Assembly (NCBI GenBank): GCA_026874595.1
Contig: CM049313.1
Location: 60,744,659 to 60,808,658 of the forward strand
Source: Sipunculus nudus
Taxonomy: Eukaryota > Annelida > Sipuncula > Golfingiida > Sipunculidae
Direction of reading: 5' to 3'
DNA length: 64,000 nt
The notes under the pieces were generated by a model that saw only the letters and a list, made by a program, of their open reading frames with translations, did no database searches and was not told the origin of the DNA. Both the position numbers and the translations under genes were made by a program. Each line of letters opens with the position of its first letter. Position 1 is the stretch's first letter. Below are positions 48,851 to 60,288 of this stretch, piece by piece.

Positions 48851-51800
48851 CTCTTCGCTGTTGATGATTTTACAAGATATTTTTAGACGTTTTAGTAAGA
48901 CAAGTTCTAGTTTAAGAATATATTATTCTGTTTTGATCACCCTTTTTATAACAGGTTTACGAGTTGTTCGGTGTTTCTCTCTCGATGTACCTCACCGTGA
49001 CTCTTCCCTAATAACATAAACAGTCTTTGTTTTGAAACTAAGGGTATAAACACTAGTAAACTCTTTATCCAGGTCATTTTGAATATATAAATGTATAAGG
49101 ATATAAAATTTTCTCCAAGTATATGGACCAACCCGTGTTATGTTAACCTTTCCGAAATGTTAAGATTTTTGTCCCCATGACCCTTTTTTACCTTGTAAAC
49201 CCTTTCTGTCATATTGTGTTATCCTTTGGCCAATTTCAAAAAATGGGGTAATGTACAATGTGAAATAACTGATATTGAAGCGTCTGTCTTTATTGCACTA
49301 TTATTATTGTCTATTCGTTTACTATTTTAAAGTATCAATTCGTATAAAGTGTATATAAATAGCACTGAAAAAAAACACGCATACCTCTGCCAATAACAAG
49401 GATCACCAGTGATGGATCCTGTAAAAATTTGATGTGTGGTCCGTGAACCAAGGAATTATATTAATTTTAGGTGAGAGTAATGGTTCACGTTTCACCAACT
49501 GGATGCTTGCATCACAGGTGAGCTCAGATTACCAGACATAAGCGGTTAAATAAGTCACAACTGTGCATGCGAGTGGGATAAACCTTCTCCATATTCAGAA
49601 ATTTGCACCTTTCTCTTAGAACCTTTCACTGACGATGGTCTCATCTCCTCATAGGACCAAAATATTATCTCTTAATACCGAATATTCTTTCAAACAAAAT
49701 CATATTATGTTGATCATGGTTCCCGGTTAATATTCGTGGCGGACATCAAATAAAGACATATAAGATTGTCACGATGAAGGGGGCGAATAACCACTTACGA
49801 ACAAACTTCATTCGAGTAAAATATGGTGATTCTCTAATGATAAATACATTTAATAGCATGGAAGACATAGACCATTCTGACACCTCGATTCTGATACATG
49901 GATCGAGCCGAGACCTAATGCAGCATGAAAGCTGCCAGTGTGATAAAGTAGAAACCCTATCTTAATATAAAGGAAAATTTCTATTCCCATTAAAAAAAAA
50001 TGAACCTCACTGAAAGTCTAAGGATGTTTGCATTGAAAAGAATGTCCTGAACTGTTGGTAACATTTTACTGATTAGCCAAAGATGAATTCCCGGCAGTGA
50101 CCATATGTATTATTTTATTTAACTGATTTTTCAGCATTGAATAAATTTTGTATGAAAAATTGTATTGACACTTAAGGAAAGGATCTAAATATATATTTTA
50201 TTGAGTTCTCCCGAGAAGTCATTGTGTGCATATTAGCATATGTTTATGTAGGGACTGTATAGAAACATTAGAAACATTGGCATTTTATTCATCTATCTGT
50301 TAAATAATATTAAACTACACAATAAACTAGTAAGCGGATTCTCAACCATGTCTCCTGGCAGTCGAATGGAATGCCTTAAAAATGTGAGGCGTTAACGTCC
50401 TGCATGTATACATAGCCTTGAATGATTGAGCATTGAATTTTAGATTGGGAGTTCCATAATCTCGACCTCTCCCGGAGAAATAAGGGGTCCATTTTTCATT
50501 AACTTGACGAAAAAATACATGGTCGTTGAATTTTTATAATTCCCTAATTAAAGACTGAAATCTAAATGATTCTTCATAAAAACACGTATTTTGAGGACTG
50601 GCATAGGAAGGCAGGTTTACACGATTAACTGAACGAAATGTATTTGTGTCATGCTCCCGCTTATTTATACTTTTAAGAATAAGGATATTTTACCAAATGG
50701 TTAGCAGGCATTTTAATCTCACTGCATGATTCCAATGAATACTCTGCCATTCTTTTTGAAACGTTCTGAGGTTATAGGCCTAGGTTAATGGTTAATGTTA
50801 TAGGTTAATGACTGATTTATTCTTAATATATCTTCTAAAGACAACATGATATCCATGGTCTTCCGTTTTATAATTTCAGAAGTTAGCCTTATCATCAATA
50901 ACAAATTATTGAAGAATATAATGCATAGGAGCTAGAGAATGAATCCTCTCGAATTTCCATGTGGTATATATAAAACCCATTTCTTTTGAAAAGGTGTCAT
51001 AAACAGGTGAAATCTAATGCCAATTTTATATGTCTACAACACCATTTTACAGAAGCTGAGTTGTACCGAAATAAAATGAAATATATAGGACAAACATATA
51101 CGACACTTGGATGCAAACGTCAGAGACTGTATATTCATTAGTAATCTCAATGGTATCTGTGCTCTTATACTGTGTCCGGTGTAAGGGCACAGGCTTTGTT
51201 CATTTCTGTTTAGAACCAATAGCGTCTCTCCGTTTAATTCGTCAATTTTCGTAATGTTTACAATCAGAAATCATAAGTATGTTTTAAATAGATTCTTCCC
51301 AATGAATAGCACAGACATGATCCCCTCCCTGTATTGTACTGCCACTATGAAACCTCCGCTCCGCTGCTTTCTCGCTGCTGTTAATACATTTACTCCTATA
51401 CCACGTCCTTCCATTACTTACGCATTGAAAAGTAATCATAAAAAGTCTTCACTCTGATCCATCAATATACATTTAGAGTTGAATCTGTGATTTGTTTACA
51501 ATTTAAACTATCAAGTATGTTTCCTTGCAAGGAAATCTGAAAGGGACATGGTAAGGCATTTAAATATAAAAAGGCAACCATTGACTCAGTCATAATATAA
51601 TTGTAACAAAATATGAAAATCAAAACAATAAATACAAAAAAAAAATCAAGCAGCACCAAAGTATGTTATAAAGGTGTTTACGCCGTAATTATTGATTTTG
51701 AATAATAATTGAAACTGTTGCATATGCCTTCCTGTTCTTTCTCCTTTTGACATGACTTGAAACTTTGTGTTGATATTGTGGTACAGGACGCTACTTATAC

Positions 51801-51959
51801 TGTATACGAATCTAATGCACTAAGCCTAATTCACAGTAAGTAAATTGTTAATATTTGGTCTTCCATATTGTGGACAATTCATCAAAAGACTTCAGATGGA
51901 TCAGCATAACGGATTGATTTTCTGTCTATTAGAAACTTCATATTTTTATTATTTTTTAT
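48851..51959. other. Central part of the inverted-repeat element, no recognisable ORF
   Basis: The longest frames are below 70 codons. One at 49,774-49,965 (MKGANNHLRTNFIRV...) is the most protein-like but has no recognised domain. If the element was once autonomous its transposase is gone. Confidence 0.45.
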
Positions 51960-53457
51960 TATTAATGTGTTTATATATTGTTCCAGAAAGGGCTCTTATT
52001 ATTAAAGCCAATAAACACATTAAGGTTCAGGAGAATGACTTTTTTATAGTTTTAGGGAAGCATCACAGTGAAAAATTAATTACATCTCGACAGGAACATG
52101 GGATACCACATACATTCATCTTATATACAATATATATAGAATGGACAAGGGTCATTCACTGCATGTGTGTATGGCAAAATATTCATAATTTTATCAAAAG
52201 TATGTGTACAAGTGACAAGAACTAATGTATTAATGGATCAGAATTTTAGAAATGTCATCATCTCGAAAAAAAACTATTTCAGGGGAAAAATAAAGAAAAA
52301 AGCTTTTAAAATAGAATATTCTTTCACGATATTTTATTAATATCGTACTTAATTGTTTATCAACTAATATATATATAAAACACTTATCAAATTATTTTCA
52401 TCGGTGAATTTCTTAAGTATTTGCAGATACAATGCAGTTTATTTAAAGTGAATATGTCAAATATTAAGTGAGCTATAAGCATTTACATACCCCTACTCCC
52501 TTATAAAGGCTACCTGTCCGCGGGTGCCTGCGTAATGACGCGGTTATCTTTAAATGGCTTTAAAGGGTAGTGTATCCCAAAATAAACAGTGTTAACATGT
52601 TAATTCATTAATTGAACACATTTGGGGATCTAAAAATACCCTCGTCATAAAATCCCAGAGGGGGTGCACGGTAACCTTTCTTAAATAAAGGCTTAAATAT
52701 GATTATTTTTGTATAATATTATATGCTAAAAATGGCTCAAGTAAGGTTTTACATTGTTTTAAAAAAACCAATCAACACCTTCAGTTTCTGACAAATAACT
52801 ATTCATAGTATCAAGGAAGCTGCACAGTGAAAATTAATGCATCTGAAAAGGAACATGGAACACCATATCTATCTTATAAACAAGGGATACCATAAAATAG
52901 AATAAACAATGAGTCATTCATTGCAGGTGTATATGGTCATATATTCATAATTTTATCCACAGAAATTGTAGGAATGTCAGGAACTAATGTATTAATGCAC
53001 TAGAAATTGAGAAATTCAACATTATCTTGAAAATAAACTACTGTTGCTAAAATGTTGCGAAAAGCTGTCAAATTCAATTTTCTTTTTGGATATTTTACAA
53101 GTATAGTGATTAATTGCTTAATCATCAAAAATACATAATACATTCATATTTTAATTGTTGTCAGTGACTTTTCATAACTATTGGCAAACATAATTCCGTT
53201 TATTTCAAGTGAATATGTCAAATATTAAGCGAGCTATTAGCATTTAAATACCCCTACCCCTTTATCAAGGCTACCTGTCCGCGGGTGCCGTGCGTAAAGA
53301 CGCGGTTGTCTTTAAATGGCCTAAAAAGGTAGTGTATCCCAAAATAATCAATGTTAACATCTTAATTCGTTTATTTGACATACTAGGGGATCTAAATATA
53401 CCTATGTCATAAAATTCCAGAGGGGGTGCACGGTGACCCCTCCTAGCCCATGGACTA
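51960..53457 (-). repeat. Right arm: two full ~730-bp units
   Basis: Outer unit 53,457 to about 52,690 and inner unit about 52,690 to 51,960, read on the minus strand. The inner unit carries the same CCAATAAACAC, CACAGTGAAAAATTAAT and GAACATGG.ATACCA words as the outer one. Confidence 0.7.
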
Positions 53458-53462
53458 ATATG

Positions 53463-55007
53463 GTTTAAGCACGGTCCGCCGCCTCGGCAGAGATTTCGTT
53501 TGGACGCGATAACTGAAAAAAATATTTTACAGATCTTTACCAAACTTGATATGTGCATAGATATGGGTTTCAAAATGGGGTCATGACCTTTACAAGGAGT
53601 GTGACCTTGACTTTGAATTCGTCCATTTTAGGGGAAAAATTCTTAAATATCCCAACAACCTTGCATAGATTGATCCAAAAATCAACTTGACTGAAGATCT
53701 TGGATAGTGTTATCATGTACCGGAAACTGGTGTCGCCACCTGTTATCCTTTTCTTGTTTTCGTGTCGCTTAAAACGCCCTTAATTGCCACTTAACATTGC
53801 TGTGAGCATTATAAGTTAAAAACTAATGGACAGATTTCTTTCATATTATGCATATACATAGACGTGGGTTATGGGATGACGTATATTTAAAGTGGGGTCA
53901 TGACCTTTCCTACGATAGTGGCCTTGACCTTCAATATTGCTATATATTAACATATTATTGCTATATATATATTACTATATATATATAAGTTACACAAAAT
54001 CATAAATTTCCCAATAATGGATGAATGGATTGGTCCAAAAATAAAATTGACCAAAAAACTTGGATAGCTTTGTCTTCTGCGAAAGACAGGTGACGCCACC
54101 TTCTGTCCTTATCTTGTTTTCGGGCCTTTTAATTACCCATCATTTAACCCATCACTTGACAGTACTGTGAGCATTGTTAACTTGTCTAAAACTAATGGAC
54201 AGATTTGGCTGCAATCATATCTGTGTGGCGTCCATCCGTACGTCTGCTTTCGGTGGAAATTGCTCATCTCCGGACTGGTTCAAGTTATGGGTCTGAAACT
54301 TGGCATGTCCATCAATCTTGGAATATTTTCTCGTAAATCAGACAGGTGGCGCCACCTACCTTCCCATTTTTGTAGAATGAATTAATATCCTTTTCTGATG
54401 AGTGATTTGCCCTATTGTCCTGAAATTGTGCATATCCATAGATCTTGGACTACTCCATCTTGTACTCAAGACTTGTGGCGCCATCTGCAATCATTTTGGC
54501 GTGGCGCCCACTGTACATGTGCTTTGGGTGAAAATTGCTCATATATGGTTCAAGTTTTAGATACGAAATTTGGCATGTCCATGCATCTTGGAAAGATTTC
54601 TCGTAAACCAGACAGGTGGCGCCACCTACCTTTCCGTTTCCGTAAAATAAATTAATTCCCTTATTGAGGAGTGATTTGCCCCATTGGCCTGACATTGTGC
54701 ATATCTATAGACCTTGGACTCCTCCATCATGTACTCAAGACTGGCGGTGCCATCTGCACTCGTTTTGCCGTGGCGTCCATCTGTACATGTGCTTTGGGTG
54801 AAAATTGCCCATACCTATGAAGTGGTTCAAGGTATGGGCTCCCATTTTTTGTGGAAAAAATATTGTTTCTCAATTTGATAGATGGAAGAAACCATAGTCG
54901 CTTGCCAAGTGTCAATGTATGCTGAAGATCGGGGGCCTATTCTTAAAGGGGGGAATTAATTGTCAGGGGATACTACGGCACCTGCGGTGCCAAGAAATAT
55001 CTAGTTT
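53463..55007 (-). repeat. Dispersed repeat with ~270-bp units and AGGTGGCGCCACCT palindromes
   Basis: Read on the minus strand it begins AACTAGATATTTCTTGGCAC with the hairpin GGCACCGCAGGTGCC. On the plus strand the palindrome AGGTGGCGCCACCT is at 54,344-54,357 and 54,614-54,627 (period 270), with decayed copies near 53,728 and 54,088. Each is followed by repeated TACTCAAGACTNGTGGCGCCATCTGC and ACATGTGCTTTGGGTGAAAATTG-type blocks. Its left end touches the 47.7-53.5 kb element, which may have inserted into it. Confidence 0.6.
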
Positions 55008-55603
55008 ATTTGTATTCCATGATTCCACAAGATACCCTCTCTGCAATGAGCTTTACAACAAACACTAAATTGTAGAGTTCATTTCAATCAAGTTTATAAT
55101 TTATTGATTGATTAACTAGATTTAAAAGTATTTAATAATCAGCAGTAAAATAATCTTAATACAGCAATTTCCATTTAAGTGAGTAATAAATCAGACGATA
55201 AAATGTGACTTTAATTTCTACATAATGCTTGATCGAACATTTTACCTTGAAGATCAATTATCTATTTAGTGAAAATATCTAGACCAGCTGATGATTTAGA
55301 TTATATGAAAAATACAACGCAGCTTTTATAAATAATTGATATTCATACAAAAGAGTGTATAATATTAATTTCAGTAATTTATTTTTTTTATTTAAATATT
55401 GTTATGTTGGAACCATAAATGCTGTTCACCATAACAATACTTGTACAATAACAATTGTAGCAGTACTTAGAGCGACTCATCTGTTTACCATTTTATTATA
55501 ATGAGCTAAACAAGTTGTCAATTTATCATAAAAAAAATTCAGTTGACTACATAATTTTTTTTTATTTTGTTAAAATTTAATTATATATAATGGAATTAAA
55601 ATG

Positions 55604-55658
<55 letters not shown>

Positions 55659-55660
55659 TG

Positions 55661-55717
<57 letters not shown>

Positions 55718-56020
55718 ATAGCTTTCTTTGATCTTTATAATTCCTATGCAGACATTAATCCCTGTAATTGTATATTCAACACAAGCAGTCAGTGACTCCA
55801 TTTCCTCTTTTTCCTGCATGTTAGTCTTGTTCTGGTAGTCATATCTGCAATGATATTTTATATTTGACTGACCCGAAATAATAAGGACAAATCCTCTCCG
55901 CTTTTCAAATGCAAACATATATTTTTTTTCTAAATATATAACAAGAAAAATTTTGCTAAACTTTTGCAAAATTCAGCTAAGCCCCGAGACCCATAGGTCC
56001 CTTTAAATCTTCTACCATTA
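55008..56020. other. AT-rich, two (TA)n tracts, no gene
   Basis: (TA)n at 55,606-55,654 and 55,663-55,713 separated by ACAATTGCAAA. The long frames here are Ile-Tyr repeats from the microsatellites. Confidence 0.6.
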
Positions 56021-56883
56021 AGGCTGAAGTTATATATAAGTACCCTGAATGGCCCACGCTCCCACAAAGCCCACTCTTCAACATAAATAATTGTATAAAA
56101 TATGATATCAGTCAGTCAATTGAAGCATTGTAGAAACTCACTTGTAATTATTTATTTCGATTATTTATGCGTATTTCTTTTTTGGGTGTGTGTGGTTTTG
56201 GTTTTTTATTTATTATTTATCATGCTTGACCCTAAAGGCTTTCAAGCAACGTTTCAATTTTCCTATGGATATAACGGCCATGAACTCAGGTGATCTCATA
56301 CAGGCAATATACGTGCTATGAATTAAAAGACAACAGTTGTTTGAATCACCGGCTGACAAAAGTATATTTGATCGTATTTTATAATTAAGCCTGCTACACA
56401 AAGATTTTCCATAATTAATTTTTTAAATGACCGATGGAAATCACTTGAATGTTATGTAAAATGTTATGGAATTCCATTAATTGTCTGATTTACATATATT
56501 AATCGCGATGATGTTGGTTTTATTATAATTGTATTACAAAAAAAAGTTTACCTTTGCTGAAAGCTGCATACGTGCCAAATTTGTTTATATTATCTAAAGG
56601 AAACATGAAATCAGTGGTTATCACTTGTAGTTCAAGAACAAAGTGAACCCATTCTCACAGAAGAGTGCTAAGTATAAAAAAAAATAGTGTTGCGTTGAAA
56701 ATGTGAACACTGTAGATTATATTTATTTATGTTTGATTAATCTCCACCGATACTTTAATATACCTGCAGGCAAATGCAGTCAAGAGTCGCATCAGGATTC
56801 CATCCCATTCTGGTGCGACTTCTGGTGGTGCCGAAGATAACTAAAGTCCTTTCCGTTGACTGGGTTGACTGCTGCTGCTGCAT
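56021..56883. repeat. Duplicated segment, copy 2, with a candidate first exon on the minus strand
   Basis: Collinear with 12,090-12,925. On the minus strand an ATG at 56,883-56,881 opens a 40-codon frame (MQQQQSTQSTERTLV...GTTRSRTRMGW...CLQ) that ends exactly at a CAG|GTATAT donor at 56,764. GTTRSRTRMGW is preserved in copy 1, whose nucleotides in this block are almost unchanged. No downstream exon could be chained, and the nearby GLCGSV frame has a stop in this copy, so a working gene is unproven. Confidence 0.45.
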
Positions 56884-57689
56884 GGTCCTTTTCATTGGAG
56901 GAGGTCAAAGGTGAATAACAATGGCATGTATTTTTATCTTATAATAAAGGAATCAAGTTTGCACATGTTGACAGAGTTTTGAATCAGAATAAAAACTGTG
57001 GTAGGATGTCAGAAGAGAATATTGATGAATGATTAATTATTATGACCGTGATAAGTACTTCTTTCTTTTTGTTGTATGGAAATATTTCTCCTATACCAAT
57101 ATATCACCGAGCAGACATGCAAATTTCCTGGGAATGGCCTTTGATCTATGGCATATTAGGCCAATATCAACATTTCCTGTCAAATATTTAAGTTACGGCT
57201 AGCGGCTTTTATTTTAAACCTATCATTAATCCTAACCCATAGAGATGTCTAAATTTGTAACAAAAACATTATTTTTACTACAAAACAACGAGTGTTGTTA
57301 GAAAGTACACAGAAAAGAGGTGTTGTTAGAAAGTACATAAACATATCTTACGACTGGTCTGGTTTATTTTTAGTGACAGCATACCAGCAACCCATGAGGA
57401 GTTGTGAAATATAACGAAAATATATGCAAAAGATCCTCATCGAGCTTCACGGTATACGTTGCGGCCATCGTTATTGTTCAGTGTTCACTCTTACATCCCT
57501 ATAGACTTCCTGATATCAGCCATATCAGAGGGGCGCTGATAAATGCCCTCCACTTACCGATTATAATGTTGGACAAACGTTTATTTTCACCTATACGATT
57601 ACATTTATGTATAAATCTCCATGAAAGTTCCTTAAAGAACTCATTAGTCTATCGTTCTGATCTGCATCTTATAGCTGTTCAAGTACAAG
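56884..57689. other. Region without recognisable genes
   Basis: Contains a 20-bp duplication (GTGTTGTTAGAAAGTACA) near 57,291 and 57,321. No coding domain was seen. Confidence 0.4.
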
Positions 57690-58310
57690 GACCCGGCAGA
57701 GCTACGGAAGTGCCACGGATAGGTCCGGGGTTATCCGGGGTGTAAGCCGTAAGCGGTGTAAGCAGAGTTTTTGGATGTCAAAAACTGCCGGGGCGATTCG
57801 TGGTGATCCAGGGCGGAATGTAATCCGTGGTGATCCGGGGCTCATCCGTAGCTTTGACGGGGCTATGCCGTGGGTGTCCGTGCCACTGCCGTGGAAGTCC
57901 GGGGCACTGCCGTGACAGTCCTTGGAGGTCCGGGACATTGAAAACCATGCACCCTAACTACTCCGGCAGAGCGACGGACCAACACGGCAGAGCCCTCTTA
58001 GCCAGGCCTCTGTCCGGGACTCTGCCGGGACGGTCCGGGGCTATACCGGGACAGTCCGGGGTGTTGCCGGGATGGTCCGGGGCTCGCCCGGGACGATTCG
58101 TGGCTCTGCCGGGACGGTCCGGGGTAACCATGGATGCTGCGTGGTGGTCCGGGGCTACCCGTGGCTGTGCCGCGGTTATTTCCAGTGCATCAGGGGTGCT
58201 GCCGGGATGGTCCTTGGCGCTGCCTGGACGATCCCGAGCTCTACCGTAGTGCTGCTGTGTGAAATGGCGCTTTCTGCCAAAAAAAAAAAAAGACCCCGGA
58301 TGACCGCGGA
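57690..58310. repeat. GC-rich 21-bp minisatellite
   Basis: Units such as CGGGACGGTCCGGGGCTATAC, shown here in two parts (CGGGACGGTC, CGGGGCTATAC), repeat with a strict 21-bp period, clearest at 58,020-58,130. Because 21 is a multiple of three and stops are absent, both strands carry open frames of ~140 codons (PGRSGAL-type repeats). It is a GC island in an AT-rich window and rich in CpG. Confidence 0.85.
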
Positions 58311-60279
58311 CCACCCGGGACCGATCAGTGTTAAATTTAATGCTGCTGTACTGTCTCGAAATCGTTGTTCTCAAGTAATTTGTTAAATGTACGTTTCATA
58401 ATTTGTATTAAGTCATATGCTCAAAGACCCGCAGATTTTGTGGAGCATCTTCACCTTACCCAAGCCACCAAAGGACATTCAGTCTTCGTTCGTGAGTTCA
58501 TTGTCGGATCAGGCACAGTTTGAGCCTTTTCAGGTTCATAAGATTGATGTTATATTAAGTACTTATAACATATCATGAAATTCCATTGCTTTGACCAATA
58601 TTTTAAGCGCAGCCGCACAACTGAATCACTTAAACACACAATGGACCTGCGCATGATCACCGTTAGTGCTCATATAAATATCATGCATTAAATTTCTGTG
58701 ATGGATTCCCAAGTGCGATTGTATGACTTACTAACTGAAAATAAAAAAACTGCCATCAGTTGTAATTGAATACCCCATCAGCTATGTATACTAAGTAAGA
58801 ACAAACCTTTTTGGTATCTTTTAACAAATTTCAGACTGTGATTACGGATTTTGTACACTGGTGATCCTTATTTTATGTTCGATTATAAATATTAATGCGT
58901 CAGGGATGATGTCACTGGGCTTTCAACATGCGATTGCTTATAATCATCCCCCGGGATATCGGTGATCAATCCCTGAATGTTTCTGCGCAGAAAGTTATGA
59001 ATGCATAGAAGAACTGTTACGCACAGGCAATAAAATCCAATCGAGTGACTTTAATTAAGTCTTAAAAGAGTTTTATTTGAATGACGAGGGCGTTCCACTC
59101 CTATTAACTTGATAGACATAAACATATATATATATAGAGTATATACTGCGAATAAACACACATATGTTTATACATGTATATGTATTTTATTATATCCAGA
59201 GGTGGTAGAAAAGGTGGCGATCGAGGCACCGGGGGCAAATGCGCCCCCCCCCCCCCCCCCCCCAATTTTTCTACATGCCAAGGTGCCCTTTTATAACGCT
59301 AGCACTGGTCTTTAAATACCCACATATAAACATGTATATTTACATACATAATTAAATACATACATATAAATATATGCTTTTATACACACATGCGTACATA
59401 CATACATACATATATAAACGCATTCATATGCATACATACATACTAAATACATACACGTACATACACGTAACATATACATACACACATATATTTAAATACA
59501 TACATATATACATACATATACACATATACTATTTGTACATACAAAGAGGAACTGATACGGCCAGGGCTTTTGCTTAATTCTTTCCCTGTCTACCACTGTG
59601 GGTCAAAACCCACACCCGTCACTCTGTAATACAAATAACCATATGGGCGGGGGGGGGGGGGTTATTAATTAACCAACCGTGACGTGTCACTGTGACTGTT
59701 CTTGCCAGGGCCTGCCAGGCTGTAAGCCCGTGATACTGGAAACCTTGGTGCTATAAAACAAAGGAGCCATCTGAAGTCAATGTCTTAAAATATTAAAAAG
59801 GATTTTTTTTTTTTTACATTGTATCGTTACTGATGTCAGATCTAATAAGATTTTGATAGTGGTATATATCGACTCATGGCAATTCTCGTGTGCAGAATTA
59901 AATATTGAAAAAAGTGATATTTGTATAATGTATTTGTATTTTAATAATTAAAAATATATAGAAACCATGAGGACAGTGACCCAAATTCTAGGGTTAGTTT
60001 TCTTAAGGTCTAGCTCTAACTTGCATTACGACATCATGTATAGTGTCTTTCAAGTAGGCCTACAATGACAAAAAAAAGATATAACCACCTCCTTTTAATG
60101 AATATCCAGAAGAAAAAGACCCCCCAGTTGACAGGCCGACAGAAACTGTCACAGTATAACATCAAATCTGGAGATTTGCGCTTAAATTAATAACGTTTTT
60201 GCTACATGTTTAGTATACTAAGAGCCACCAGTCTCCTTGTCACGGAGCCTGACGTTGATCATTTCAAGTACGTATGTCG
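58311..60279. other. No gene; simple repeats
   Basis: Poly-C at 59,244-59,263, degenerate (ATAC)n at about 59,340-59,530 and poly-G at 59,649-59,661. No exon was seen. Confidence 0.6.
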
Positions 60280-60288
60280 ATCACTTCA

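Larger units (their letters stand above)
47727..53457. mobile_element. 5.7-kb inverted-repeat element with arms of tandem ~730-bp units
   Basis: The ends are TAGTCCATGGGCTAGGAGGG and its exact inverse, flanked by ATA on both sides (47,724-47,726 and 53,458-53,460), a possible 3-bp target duplication. Each arm holds two units: plus strand from 47,747 and 48,471, minus strand ending at 53,440 and 52,675. The units share GGGTCACCGTGCACCC, TTTTATGACATAGGTAT, GACAACCGCGTC and AATATTTGACATATTTACTT. The middle (about 48.9-51.96 kb) has no recognisable coding. The superfamily is unknown. Confidence 0.68.

Noticed and set aside
49774-49965. Transposase fragment in the centre of the 5.7-kb element
   Set aside because: A 63-codon frame with no catalytic motif or recognised homology is not enough to name a transposase.
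55577-55969. 130-codon minus-strand frame
   Set aside because: Dominated by two (TA)n tracts; the remaining residues show no domain.
57827-58374. Overlapping ~140-codon frames on both strands
   Set aside because: They are by-products of a stop-free 21-bp minisatellite; the translations are low-complexity PGRSG repeats and neither has splice or start support.
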